Shown piece by piece: positions 35,503-46,949 of a stretch of DNA of 64,000 nt (within the stretch, counting starts at the first letter, position 1; every line of letters begins with the position of its first letter). The notes under the pieces are model-generated. The model made no database searches. It had not been told where the DNA came from and saw only the letters and a list, made by a program, of their open reading frames with translations. The translations under genes were made by a program, and so were the position numbers. The DNA lies in the NCBI GenBank assembly GCA_963969595.1, contig OZ018412.1, positions 12,030,501 through 12,094,500 of the forward strand. The letters run 5' to 3'. The DNA comes from Neckera pumila. Its lineage: Eukaryota; Streptophyta; Bryopsida; Hypnales; Neckeraceae.

Positions 35503-36827
35503 GTGGATATGGAGCCTACATTTTGTGCTCAAGTGGTGCTCATGTGGCTCATGCTCTCTATGACAATGAACAATTGCTTGAGTTACAAAAGCCGGGCTTG
35601 GGAGGTCTTGAATTCCGGTGGAGGGACTTCTATGGGATTTCATTTTCTTTGGTTGTTGTTCTTGCTTTGTAAGAGGAAGAAACCAAATGCTCCCCATCTC
35701 TTTTGGGTAGAGCTTTGGCAAGCGACACATTGGAATTATGTAGAGAGGGTAGTGTGGAGAGCAAGTAATGAAATGCACCACAACAAATTCAAAAAGTTTT
35801 ATAGAATGAATTTTGGTGCATTTGAAAACTTGGTGAACATGTTGACACTATTCTTGAGAAGTAGGTGTGTGAATCAAGTGAGGCCACAAATGGAAATCAA
35901 AAAAATTGTGGCATGTGTGCTTTATAGTCCGGAGCACATGGCCATAGTCCGGAGCACATGGCGGATCGTTTTAAAATTGGTGCTTCAACCATTAGGAAGT
36001 ATGTTGACATTATTTGTGACATACTTACAAAGAAAGACAAATTGTTTAGTCATTACATTTGTATTCCTAGTGGAGACCGCCTTCAAAGCATCATTTCCGA
36101 CTTTGAAGAAATAACGGGATTGCCAAACATTTGTGGAGCTATTGATGGGACTCATATACCATTAGCAGAGAACCCTAGTAGAAGAGTGACATTAGCTGCT
36201 AGTGACTTTTTCAATAGGAAAAAACTTCATTCTATTGTTCTACAAGCGGTATGTGATTCACAGAAGATTTTTTGGAATGTTTGTGCCGGCCAACCTGGAG
36301 GAGTGCATGATGGTGGTCAATTCAAAGTCTCAAGTTTGTACAAGAGTTTGAAGAACCAGGACATTCTTCAACAACCGGTAGTTTGGGTGGAAGATGTCCG
36401 TTGCACTCCTTATTTGATTGGAGATGCTGCATATTCCATCCGAAGCTACTTGATGAAGAATTGAAAGGCACCAAACGATTTGGGAAAAAAGCGATTTGAT
36501 AATTCAATGAACTCTAGAAGAGTGGTAATTGAACAAGCGTTTGGGAGCTTGAAGAATAGATGGAGGATCTTGAGGCATTTCAATTCAAGAGTGGATAGGG
36601 CTGCAAGGATCACTGTGGCATGTTGTTGGCTTCACAACTATTGTGAGTTGTTGAATGAAGCAGAGCCTCATGTGGCTAATGCCTATTTGAGAGGAGATCC
36701 ACTAGTTGGATTTGGGAATGTAAAGTTACCCGTGCCTAGGGATGGAGAAGCATCAAAACATGAGCAAGAAAGATTGAGGGAAAAATTGTATGCACAATGG
36801 GTTTTGGAAAACCCTAATGATGAATGA
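35503..36827 (+). pseudogene. PIF/Harbinger transposase, copy 2, nearly whole with two lesions
   Basis: The N-terminal part (35503 to about 35942) contains FKKFYRMNFGAFENLV and QMEIKKIVACVLY. A 20-bp tandem duplication at 35923-35962 shifts the frame. The next frame continues HMADRFKIGASTIRKYVDI, GAIDGTHIPLAEN, VCAGQPGGVHDG, IGDAAYSIRSYLMKN, then a TGA at 36462-36464, then RRVVIEQAFGSLKNRWRIL and WLHNYCELL to 36827. The three catalytic acids are all intact: Asp at 36144, Asp at 36423, Glu at 36531. The family cuts and pastes DNA at 3-bp TTA/TAA targets. Convergent with the SANT/Myb remnant at 37557-37036. It is far better preserved than the copy at 2600, so it is younger. Confidence 0.9.
35923..35962 (+). 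repeat. 20-bp tandem duplication breaking the transposase frame
   Basis: Units 35923-35942 and 35943-35962 differ at the first base only (T/C). Since 20 is not a multiple of three, the reading frame changes exactly here (SPEHMA then SPEHMADRF). Confidence 0.9.
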
Positions 36828-37035
36828 AAGCTACCATATTGCACATGCAATTTCTCAAATCTTTGAATGCAATGCTTGTATATAAGTACAATGAATCATG
36901 TTGGAAGTAAGTCTTTTATTGAACGTAGTGGAATTTGTAACAAATCCAAACAAATCCAATTAAATTCCACACAGCATTGGTAAAACATTCCAATGCTCTA
37001 AAGCCTTGCAAGAACATAACACATAGAAAGTACTT

Positions 37036-37557
37036 CTACTTAGAAGTACTAGAGGAGTCCTTGCCCTTGAGCACTTCAACAAACAAAGCGCCCATTTGCA
37101 ATTGGCCCTTCATTGCCAAGTCCTTGCTCTCTTTGTCACTCTCTATCATCTTCTCAGCAATGGACATCTTCATCTTCTCCACCCCTAGAATTCCCTTAGA
37201 GAAATTGGTAATGGCGGAAGCAATGGACTCATCTATAGTAGCTAGCTCTCTCTCTCTCTTTCCAGCACTCCTATTAACTTGTCCCTCACATCCCGGTTGG
37301 TTAACCGCTTGTGAACGTGGGGACAGTGCAAAAGTAGCACTTGTAGAGGGGGGAATACAAGGAGTGATATGCAAAGTGTTCTCCTCATCATCACTCACAA
37401 CATGAACCTCTGAATGCTGCATACGGACACCCTGATCAACACCGTGAGGGACCCCATTGATTTTAGCCGTATCACCAAAGATATTGTCAAAGATTTTGTA
37501 CCATGGAGTCCAAGAAGAAGGTGCAACTCCCGTTTCTTCTTGCTTGGCCTTTTCCAT
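37036..37557 (-). pseudogene. Harbinger SANT/Myb-like accessory protein, C-terminal part, copy 2
   Basis: A 173-residue open frame with TGVAPSSWTPWYKIFDNIFG (the conserved stretch after the SANT domain), an acidic SDDEE segment, KRERELATIDESIAS and a helical tail (EKMKMSIAEKMIESDKESK) ending KGKDSSSTSK. The SANT domain itself is missing: at about 37555 the coding sequence meets the middle of a foldback core, which marks the G4 insertion or breakpoint. The first Met is therefore not the true start. Convergent with the transposase at 35503-36827, as in the copy at 2.6-5.7 kb. Confidence 0.75.
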
Positions 37558-37710
37558 AACTTTTGAGTGGAAGATAAAAAACTCAAACAGATTTTTTAAG
37601 ATGAAATTTAACTTTATTTAAAAACTTGCCTTAGTTCAAAAAAATTTGAAAAAAATTATCTTACTAATTATGCTTAAATGAGGTATGAAATTTTACTCCA
37701 CATTAGAGGG

Positions 37711-38912
37711 AATTTGAGGCCTTCAGATGGCCATTTCAAGCCTGTTCTCCAATTTGACTCAATTTTGTGAACAACAGTACGGGCTGTCAGAATATATTTA
37801 ATTAACCCCTAAAGGACCAAGGCCATTTTCTGCCAAAAAACACTTAGAACTGCCATTTCTATAGCAAAGAGAAAAAAAAATTGAAAATTGTTTTTCTTTT
37901 CACATCGAACCATAGAATCTCATACCCAATTAGTATGACAACGTGTGGAAAAAATTTCAGAATTTTTGACTGCACAGATTGCAAGATATCTGCGTTTAAA
38001 GTGAAAAAACAAGTTTTTCAGCACATTGCGGGACTAGATTTTATGACTTTGAACATTTTTTGCTTTAATTTTTTGCTCTACAGAGTTTTGAGCTTTCAAT
38101 CTTTATAGTGGAGAATTGAGTTGACAATCTAGGAAAAAAAATGAATCCAAAAAAACTTAATTTTCATTATTAAAAAAATTGTTAAGTAGAAGTAGGTACA
38201 AGATAGAAGGAAAATCTAAAGCATTAATATCTTTTGTATGGAATTAAAAAGCACTAAATCCAATGGTGAGATTGTTCTAGCAAAAAAACTAGACCTTGTG
38301 GAAATTTTTTTTTTTTTAAATTGTAAAAATTGCATTCAGAAATGAATCCTACAAGTTATTTTTTTCAGGAAGATGCTCTAAGTGCCCAAAAAAAAGATTG
38401 TCCATAACTTTCTCATAACAAATCCAAATGAAATGAATCAAAGCTTCCCAGATAGACAAAAATATAATCTATTAGAAAAAACATTTAAAATTTTTAAAAA
38501 TAAATTGCAAAATTTTTTTGGCTGCTCGACATCCCCTGTTTTGAGTTTATTTGGGCATAACTTTTTTTCTCGGGCACCAATTGAAAAAAAATTATATTCC
38601 TATAAAGCTTAGCAGTTGTCCTATCTTCAAAAGAAGTTTCAAAAAATCACGACAAAAATTCAGCCCGTAGGTACCTGCCCAAATTCCCATTTGTCCCCCG
38701 AAGGGACAATGGTCCTTTAGGGGTTAAAAAAATCAAATATCATTTTATGCAAAATACATATATATACATTTAATTTTAATTTTAATTTTTTCCAAAAATG
38801 ATGTGGCACGGTCTTAGCCACATCAGTCAGCTGCTACGGTTGAATTCTTGTAGCCTGGGAATGCAGGAGAACCTAGAGTCTTCTAAAGGCCCCAAATTCC
38901 TAACTTTTAATG
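37711..38912. mobile_element. D element D7, inside G4, containing P6
   Basis: The left end CATTAGAGGGAATTTGAGGCC and the right end GGCCCCAAATTCC...TTTTAATG are inverted. P6 occupies 37802-38727, leaving about 280 bp of D sequence, the normal size for this family. Confidence 0.7.
37802..38727. mobile_element. P element P6, 926 bp, complete
   Basis: TTAACCCCTAAAGGACCAAGG at the left, and CAATGGTCCTTTAGGGGTTAA at the right with GGGACAATGG inside. Both sides carry TTAA. It is closely related to P4 and inserted in D7. Non-coding. Confidence 0.9.
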
Positions 38913-39016
38913 AATACAATTCTTGCTTTAATTTGATAAACTATGAATGGTTGATTTTATACTAATTATAATTTAGATATCCTACAATCTCCTACCACCT
39001 CATAAGTATATAAAAG

Positions 39017-40824
39017 TGATTGTAAGAAAGACCTGCCGTTTTTTGTCACATTTTGTCACAACAAAGTTGTCTTCTACTATAACATTAGAGTTATGAATCT
39101 AATGCCAAAAACAAAAAACTTGTTTCCAGATATCTTGATTTTAATGGTATATCTTATTTTTCAAAAAATTTAGAAAATTATTTAATATTTAAAAGTCAAT
39201 TTCTCTAGTTTGTCACACTTTCAAGTTTAAGGGTCTTTGAATACTATTGAGTGGTTTCATTTAATGATTTTCAGTTGAAATTTCTATGGTATATTTTTAT
39301 AATAGGCAGACATGTTCAGGACTACGAAAGGACATTTAAACATTGTTTTATATCCTCCACGTCTATGCAAATAGGCCTCCCTTGCACATGCACTTGCAAA
39401 CAATAGAAATGGTTTTGACCTCATTTTTTTGGTTGAAATTCATCACTAGGAAGTCTTCCCAAATGTCCAATTTTAGTTTTTTACTATAATTAATTTATCT
39501 ATTTTTTACAGATTAAAACATCAAAGTATGTGTTTTCTAGCCACAATTTTCTGTCCAAGAATATGTCCCAAAATATACATACTTCAATGTTTTAATTTGT
39601 AATAAATAGGAATGACAATTATACAAGAATTGAAAAATGCCATATGGAATGACTTTCTAGTCATGAGTTTCAACCAAGAAAATGAGGTTAAAACCATTTC
39701 TATTGTTTACAAGTGCTCATAAGGGAGGCCTATTTGTATAGACGTAGAAGACATAAAATAATGTATTTTTAGATGCCCTTTGGTAGGAACTTGTCTACCT
39801 ACTATTGGAATATACCATAGAAATTTCAACTGAAAATCACTAATTGAAACCACTCAATAGTGTTCAAAACACCTAAATTTGAAAGTGTGACAAATAAGAG
39901 AAATTTACTTTTGGGCAATTGCAAGAAAGATCGGTACTGAAACATTGTTTCAAATGCAATGCCGAAGCTTCTTTTTGCAGTATGTTTTGAATCTTGACTT
40001 GCATGAACTTGAAATTTTTATTGGAGATTCTTCTTATGGATTTAATCACATCTGATATTTTTCAGAAATTTCCAAAAATCGCTTTATATTTAAAAATCAT
40101 TTAAACTAATTTGTCACATTTTGAATTTTAGGGGGTTTTACTACCGAAGGAGTCCCCAAATTTAATGATTTTGAGCTGAAATTTCTATGGTCTATCCCCA
40201 TAGTAGGAAGTCATGTTTCTACCAAGGGCATTAAAAAATATTTTATTTTATATCCTCTATGTCCATGCAAAGAGGGCTCTTTTGCGCATGCAATTCTGAA
40301 CATTGAAGATGGTTTTAGGATCATTTTTTGGTAAAATCTTTTTACCATGAATTCTTCTCAAATGGCATTTATCAAATTTTTTTAAAATCACTTTTCCTAT
40401 TTTTTTACTAATTAAAATGTCAAAGTATGTATTTTCTTGCAATTCTGCACTTTTCTAGTTCCCCTACTTAAAGAATTTTTTTTTGCTTTTCCTTCATAGG
40501 GTACCTTCTTCTTATAGGTATATACATTTTTCATATTTTTCAAATTGTTTCAAATTTTCTTTTCTATTTTTATAGTACTTACAAAAAAATGGCTGAAAAC
40601 GGCTATAGAGGAACAAAAACGGAAAGTCATTCTTGCAACAACCCTTTTAAACATTAAATTATTTTTTGAATTTTTTGAAAAATAAGGGGCACAACAATAA
40701 TCAAGACATCTAGAAGAATGTTTTCTCATTTTTGGCATTGGGTTCATAATTCAAAAGTTATTGCAAAGGACAATCCTAGTTTTTTCTAAGTGTGACAAAA
40801 TTGGCAAGTCTTTCTTTCAATCCC
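39017..40824. mobile_element. C element, about 1.8 kb, inside G4
   Basis: GATTGTAAGAAAGACCTGCC near 39021 is mirrored by GGCAAGTCTTTCTTTCAATC at 40803-40822, and TTTTGTCACA follows inside at both ends. Flanks ATAAAAG and ATAAAG are a possible 6-9-bp target duplication, which would suit a Mutator- or hAT-like element. The inside is built from three copies of one arm, two of them forming a foldback (39190-39912). No coding capacity. Confidence 0.65.
39190..39912. repeat. Foldback inside the C element
   Basis: Left arm 39190-39500 and right arm 39610-39912 are inverted copies: ATGGTTTTGACCTCATTTT against AAAATGAGGTTAAAACCAT, and TTTCAGTTGAAATTTCTATGG against CCATAGAAATTTCAACTGAAA. A third copy of the left arm follows at 40080-40400 in direct orientation. 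Confidence 0.85.
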
Positions 40825-41129
40825 CCATAAAGAATTGTATTCTAATTCCAAATCACAAAGCATAAATGATTTACAAAGTGAAGGGAGGGAAATGAAACAT
40901 TAAACTTATCGATCTCAGAGAATTGATTGTCATTTTGTTTAATGCTTCTAATTTGCATACTGTTTAAATTGGAAGTGTTTAATTTCTTAGTAACCCAACT
41001 AAGGCGACTTGTGACATTTTTGATGCATGGTCATTTAGCTAATTTGGGTGTGGAATATTCCACATCATTTTGTCTACGGGAAGGCAGTCTCTCTGACTGC
41101 TACCATATGTGATGCCTATACCCCTTGTG

Positions 41130-42210
41130 GCTTCCTAAAACATTCATTTCGTTCTCTTCTCAAAAGGTGCACTGTGCCATTCTAATGCAACTAAGGGTAC
41201 TGTCCTCTTGAGGAATATTGAGCAAGCTCAATTAATTTAAACATCAACTGCTTTAAATTGGCGGTATTCCATGTTCCAGAAATTGCAACATATATAAATC
41301 TTCACAAAGGTCTAATTTCAGGCCACAAACTAGGACAGGTCCAGATTTGGGGTGTAGCCTGCGGGTCCTGAACCACACCAAAGTAATTTTGCCAATTTAA
41401 TGAAATTGATGCCAAGTATTGGGAAGTTCCCAATTGCCCAAAATGAGATACATGAACAGTCTTTCCATATTCGACTACAATATATAGGTCTAGATTTAAA
41501 TTTTGTGCAATAGCACGTACAGAACTTTGCACTTTTAGGTGAACTTTGCCAGCAAAATGGAAAAGTCTCCCTTTTCATGCTCACGAAGTCGGTCAACCAG
41601 CTGAACAAATCAGCACCACGGAGCTACAAGCAATTATAGTAGCTTCTAGAATCTGTTTGTTGGAACAAAATGAACGAAGTGTTTCAGAGACTATCAACGT
41701 CAATCAGTCGAGTTAGAATGTACGAAATTCCACGACTTTTGGCACTTAATGGGAAATTTAGTTAAAATGGCGGTATTCCATAGACATTCATTTCTAGGAG
41801 AAGTGTGATTTGAGATCGCACAGTCTGAATGTGAAAGTGCCAAGTTTGTGGAATACCGCCATTTTTACGAAATATCGATTCTTTTCAGGGAGCGAGTCCT
41901 GAATCGCAAATCTACAGCGTGCGGTTCTGATTTTGAGAGCTTTCGTGCAGATGAGTTGTCCCATTTGTGGTGCCTAGAATCGCGCCAAATGATCGAGATT
42001 GACAATAGTCGTGTACACTTTCACGAAGTCAATCAGTTATATCAAACTTTTATTATTGTTCATATCCCATCTCTTTCGATCAAGAAGTCACATTTCACGT
42101 CCAAGTTCTCTGCACTTACTTGAATTTCTAACAATATTTTCGGTGTCTAGTCTACAAACATCATTCAAACTGAATTCTACTTCCTCCTAATTCAAGTCAG
42201 GTGAGGTCCA
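41130..42210 (-). pseudogene. Third copy of COMT intron 2, without exons
   Basis: This block matches intron 2 of copy 1 (about 11800-12420) and of copy 2 (about 42880-43700). Shared phrases include GGAATATTGAGCAAG(C/T)TCAAT, TGGCGGTATTC, CTGAATCGCAAATCTACAGC and TTCGGTGTCTAGTCTACA. Similarity stops just before the position of exon 2, and on the other side G4 ends at 41108 with no exon 3. It is a remnant of a third gene or a partial intron duplication. Confidence 0.75.
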
Positions 42211-42343
42211 GGTGCAAAATATTAATTTAATATTTGGATTCTAGGGGAACTGGTCCACTTGAAGGTCCCAAATTCTCTTTACTGGGAAATCTGTTCAGGG
42301 TGCATCATCTGGGTGCTCAAACCAATGGCATTCAATGCAAGCT

Positions 42344-42349
42344 TTTATT
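42344..42349 (-). promoter_or_regulatory. Polyadenylation signal AATAAA, COMT copy 2
   Basis: Minus-strand AATAAA seven bases beyond the stop, at the same position as in copy 1. Confidence 0.5.
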
Positions 42350-42355
42350 GCTTGA

Positions 42356-44983
42356 TTACTTGAGAAACTCGGTGACAGTAAGCATGTCCACTTTGCAGAC
42401 GACCTTGACTTCCCTAAACCCTGCAGCCAAGCCCAGCTTGCAGGAGTCGCTTAAGGTGCGTTCTCGGGCCCCGGAGTCGTTGAAGGCCATCATGTGGATG
42501 TCACTTTGCAGAGCGAAGTGATCCGCTCCTTCAAAGTTGATGATGTCGGGCAACATGTTGTCCAGCGCTATCACTTTGCCGTGGGGAGGCAACGCCTCGT
42601 AACAATTCGTCAAAATCTTCACACACAGCTCGTCACTCCAGTCGTGCAAGATGTGCTGCAGAGAGGAGATCGGGACCACATACAAACTCAGTCTTTTGAA
42701 TTCGCCATATTCCATGCACCATTTTCACATTTACATTTCCTGGTTGTGCTTATTGTGCTCTTATTTATATATATGCAAACTAACATGCAAATTGCATTTC
42801 AGCCAGAAGTTGTTGCTAATTCAGGCTTTCCCACCCCAAGCCCCCTCCCGCCTTCCTAAATCATTCATTTCCTTTCCGTTCAAGTAAATTGAACGCCAAT
42901 TTCGCTCGACTGGCGGTACTCAACTGCCACATATATCTTTACGAAGGTCTGATTTCAGGCCACAAATAAGGACAGGTGTAGATTTGAGGTGTAGGTCGCA
43001 CGTCCTGAACCATACCAAAGTAACAGAATTTTGCCAATTCAACGAAATTGACGCTATTGGGAAATTCCCAATTCCCCCAAATGAGATGCACTAGCAGTCT
43101 TTCCTTACACACTGCAAGAAGTCTAGAGATAAAGTTTGCACAAATTGCACAAAGCTCTGCAATTTTAGCTACCGAAGCTTTGCCAGCATAATGGAAATTC
43201 CCTTTTTCACGCTCACGAAGTCAGTCAATCAGCTGAACAAATCAACACCTGGAGCTACAAGCAATTATAGTGCCTTCTAGAATCTGTTTGCTGTAACAAA
43301 AATGAACCAAGTGTTACAGAGACTATCAGCGTCAATCAACTGAGTTACAATTGACGAAATTCCATGCCTCTGTGACACTTTCAGGGAGCGAGGCCTGAAT
43401 CGCAAATCTACAGCGGTCTTAATTTCGAGAGCTTTGTGCAGATGAATGTCACATTTCTGAAGCCTAGAATTGCACCAAATTATCGACATTGACAGTAGCC
43501 GTGTACGCTTTTGAACACGATGTCACTAAGTCATGTCAAACTTAAGTATTAATTCTAATGTTCAAACCCAATCTCTTTCAGTCAAAAACTCACATCTCAC
43601 GTCCAAGTTCTCTGCACTGACTTCAGTTTCTGACAATAAATTCGGTGTCTAGTCTACACACATGATTCAACTATCTTCTACTTCCTCCTAATTCAAGAAT
43701 GGGGGAGGTGAGTGTGAATTCAGACAGACCTTCATGAAAATGGCGTCACCGTTATTGGGAACGGACTCAAACATATTCCCAGCCACATGCTCCACTCCTG
43801 CCAGGGCGCAATCAATCCACTTCAATTCCCTTTCTCATCATGTATACAAATCTAACTATCACCAGCAATGTACAATACAACGCAAACAGAAGTTCCACAA
43901 CTTGCAGAATCAAGGGAGTTTTTGAGAGTTTAGCATGAAGGATATGAAAACGGACTCTACCATCTCAGTTGAATCATAATTATTTCCACCTACAACTTAC
44001 TTAAGTGATATACTACACTCTGTTTCATTAGCATGATGGTAAACACTTCAAACTCCATTGTAAAAACTGTGCAGCTAGTGCAGCTAGCACTCCAAAACTT
44101 CAATCAAAGCAAGTATTCCAAGAGCTCTGACGAAATCAATGCCGATTCAGATCCAAATTCACCCATCCATTCTTGCATCCCCGAGTTTAGAATCCCTACT
44201 TGGAATTGGCTTGCATACGCTGATCACATGCGGCTGATCGAAGTTGACTGCTCGTATATGCGCATATCTCTCCGTGACCAGCTTCATCGCCGACCCTAGC
44301 CCACCTCCCACATCCACCAGCACCTTCACCCCTTCCAACCCTTTGTACTCATCCAGCACCGCCTTCATAAAGATTTTCGAGCTTGATGACATCGCCTTAT
44401 TAAACAGCTCGTCAAACTCCGCATTCTGCTTCCCATACTCCCACGCACTCAGCCCTCCGTGCGCCTTCGAAAACGCAGTCACCTCCTCGTCCACAACCGC
44501 CTCATGCAAGTGCTGCCAAGTGCTGCCGAAGTGGGGTACCTGGTGTATGAGCAGCATGTGCACCATGGAGTCGTGCTCCGGGTCGTCGACGAAGAATCGA
44601 GCGACGGGTTCCATGGCGTAGCGACGCTCGGTGATGACGCTGGGGGGCACGACGGGACGCTGGCCGTCTGAGGAGTTCGTGGTGGTGACGGTTTCGCGAA
44701 GGATGCGCTTGCCGCTCACCATGCGGAGGAGACGGGAGAGGTAGGAGATGTTGATGGGTTTTTCTGGGAGTGCGAGAGCCGCGATCTCGGCGGCGGTTAG
44801 CGAAGCGTTGGGGCCGGCGCGTGAGAGAGCTTCGAAGACTTGGAGGCGGACGAGGGCGGCGACCACGCCGGGGAGGCATCCGGCTGATACGATTTGGACA
44901 GCTGCGAGGCGGACGCTGTTGAGGCTGGTGGGAGGGGCCGAGAGCGCGACGTCCATACTACTGGCCTTGTTTCCGTTATCCAT
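42356..44983 (-). CDS. COMT-like O-methyltransferase, copy 2 (three exons)
   Basis: Exons are 44983-44200, 43797-43730 and 42655-42356, with donors GTAGGG and GTCTGT and acceptors CCTGGCAG and TCTGCAG. The joined frame gives 383 residues. SAM site VDVGGGLG at 223-230, VEHVAGNMFESVP in exon 2, and the active-site block HILHDWSDE at the start of exon 3. Catalytic His288 and the following Asp289 are both present, as in typical COMTs. The position of the second catalytic Glu is Asp316 (IALDN), and Glu349 is kept (RERT). The exon 2-3 join at MK/HILHDW agrees exactly with the family pattern. Compared with copy 1 it keeps the standard HDW motif, so it is the better candidate for a working enzyme. 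Both introns share long matches with copy 1. The substrate is unknown. Confidence 0.87.
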
Positions 44984-45576
44984 GGTGTCCGTGGGATTCG
45001 AGCTCCAAAAGTTCGGCAAGCAAAGCCACTGCAAGAGAGTCACAGCACGGGTCACAGCCCGAATAGTCACAGAGATCAAGTGCAACAGAATTGTATCAAT
45101 GAGCTACCGCTAACTTCGACAATCAGGGGCACTGCAATAGATTCATAGCTCCACTCACAGCCCGAATATTTAAAATCTCATGCAACAGCATCGTGTCAAG
45201 CAGCTACCACGTACTTACCAGTTCAATGGAGGTACAATTGATCCTCGCTTTCAACAGGATTTGCCTCTCACTGCGACAAGCTGAACAAACCGAACACCTG
45301 CCGCAGTGAGCTGTCTGACTCTATCTGAAACTAGTATCGCAATATCGGTAATCGAACAGGTTAACCAATGAGTATATCATAATACGTATCTACGAAAATG
45401 AATTTGACAATAATTACAGAAATCCCAAGGTCTATGAATCGATCACAGCCCTACGCCACGTTACTTCTAACTATTCAGCAGCTTCTTGGCCTGCCTTCTC
45501 ACACTTACCGACTCAGAATACAGTCAAAAGAAAGGTGACATTCACAGAACTGAATTCAAAGAAATTTCATGAGAAG
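44984..45576 (-). promoter_or_regulatory. Upstream region of COMT copy 2 with possible 5' leader intron
   Basis: A good acceptor (CTCTCTTGCAG/TGG, exon side 45028) and a donor (ACTG/GTAAGTACG, at 45218) define a possible 189-bp leader intron. Copy 1 has the same pair at 13749 and 14738. No TATA box stands out. Confidence 0.35.
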
Positions 45577-45879
45577 TTATCGAAATATGCAAAGAACGAT
45601 CAACAGGGCAACGAACCTGGAATGCACTCCGCGGCAGAGTGAGGCTCCGATAAACTTGGCAAAAACCGGGCTCTGAATCCGCCAGCCGCGACAGGCAGGG
45701 ATGGGCAGAAACTGATGTTCGAATTTCAATTTCGGATACACAAATATGAAGTAGAAGGAATCGGGATACGGAGGATTGCAGGGATCAGGATTGAGCTTGT
45801 TGATGAAAGCATGGCCAAAGGATTGAAATCTCTCCAGGGACGACAGGGACAGGGATTCGTCCTTGGAATCCTTCTTCAC
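45577..45879 (-). CDS. Unrecognised 100-residue ORF, possibly one exon
   Basis: The frame reads MKKDSKDESLSLSSLERFQS, then a Pro/Tyr/Phe-rich part (DPCNPPYPDSFYFIFVYP). A CAG/GTTCGT donor-like site lies near 45617. It is in locally GC-richer, low-copy DNA just upstream of COMT copy 2. No family is recognised and no acceptor partner can be named. Confidence 0.2.
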   Translation of the reverse strand: MKKDSKDESLSLSSLERFQSFGHAFINKLNPDPCNPPYPDSFYFIFVYPKLKFEHQFLPIPACRGWRIQSPVFAKFIGASLCRGVHSRFVALLIVLCIFR

Positions 45880-46109
45880 GTGACGCTTGGTGAAGAAAGT
45901 TTACACCAGAGTGTTTGCGATGTGGGGTGATACGAATGAACAGCATATATCATCAGCTGGGCCGATGTCGCTAGTGATGGCCTCAGCAGTCAACTTGGTA
46001 CTGGTAGTTGACTGGTGAAGGGGTGGCAGGAAATGGATAAAGAGTAAGAAATCACAGAAGGTATATGTCTCTCCCCCAAAAGGTAAGGTACAGTACATCA
46101 GAAAAAGTG

Positions 46110-46216
46110 TACACTGAATTGTGCAATTAGGTTGCCCCAGACTATAGTTGACCTTGTCTGAAAGTGTTAGATATGAGAAATTAGTGTAGTGCAACCTAAT
46201 TGCACAATTTAGTGTA
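46110..46216. mobile_element. K-like hairpin, 107 bp
   Basis: TACACTGAATTGTGCAATTAGG at 46110 is mirrored at 46190-46216, with one mismatch over 26 bases. The loop is 55 bases. The TA at both ends and the CACT start recall K1 at 10822, although the internal sequence differs. A transcript would fold into a small precursor-like hairpin. Confidence 0.65.
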
Positions 46217-46949
46217 GACCATTTGGTCCTAAGTCTAAGCTGCACCTAAGGTAACTACACCTAAAATCGCACACTAGATATTCCTACCTAAAAGCGTACT
46301 CCCGCTATTCATATGACTCTATGATTATTTTTAGGTACACCTATTTTCAGCACTTTGAAAAGCTGTAGTTTATTTGCATGGTGTCCAAAAAATGCATTCT
46401 AAGAGAATCTAGAATCCCGTTTTGACTACCAATGGGACCCCACAACTTTTTTTCAATATAATAGTGAAAACCATGCTGAATTGCTTAACTGTGCGATTTA
46501 AGGTGCAGTTCCCTTACTCCGGCTTCCACAACTCAACTCTGTATCCGTGTGTTGTCAGTCTGTGGTCCTTTGTTTTCCACGGGCCACATGTGTCTGGCGG
46601 TCCTGTATTTCGTCCCTGCAATGAAATTTCGTTTCATTTGTTTAAAAAAAAACTAAGAAAAACGCTATTTATCTGACAGAATGTTCCCTCAGTCCGGTCA
46701 GTGATTTAGATGGATGGTGGATGACGGTACCCACCTTCAGTTGTCAGTGATCCTGAAGAGTGATTTGAACCCATGCTCAGACTGCAGAGGCGTGGAATCC
46801 GTGGATGCGTTTACTTCTGTGCACAAAATAGTGAGATTAAGGTAGAGCCACCCATAACCTACCAAATAAGAAATTTCAACATGATCTGGAGTAACTTAGT
46901 GAAGGCAAAGCAAATATTTTTCAGAGGTGTTTTTCAGAAATGACAAGGA
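46217..46949. other. No gene seen
   Basis: A frame at 46422-46676 has no motif. Nothing else recognisable. Confidence 0.35.

Larger units (their letters stand above)
37553..41108 (-). mobile_element. G element G4, half copy broken by D7, P6 and C
   Basis: Pieces of a G element appear in the right order. CCATAACTTTTGAGTGGAAG (37552), the right half of the foldback core, runs to 37710. After 38912 come CAATTCTTGCTTTAATTTGA...CTCCTACCACCTC to about 39016, and after 40824 TAAAGAATTGTATTCTAATTCC...GGAAGGCAGTCTCTCTGACTGCTAC to 41108. The left half of the element is missing and the SANT gene abuts it directly. Confidence 0.7.

Noticed and set aside
37802..37815. CCCTAAA words as interstitial telomere repeats
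   Set aside because: They occur once per P element end, never in tandem, and are part of the terminal repeat.
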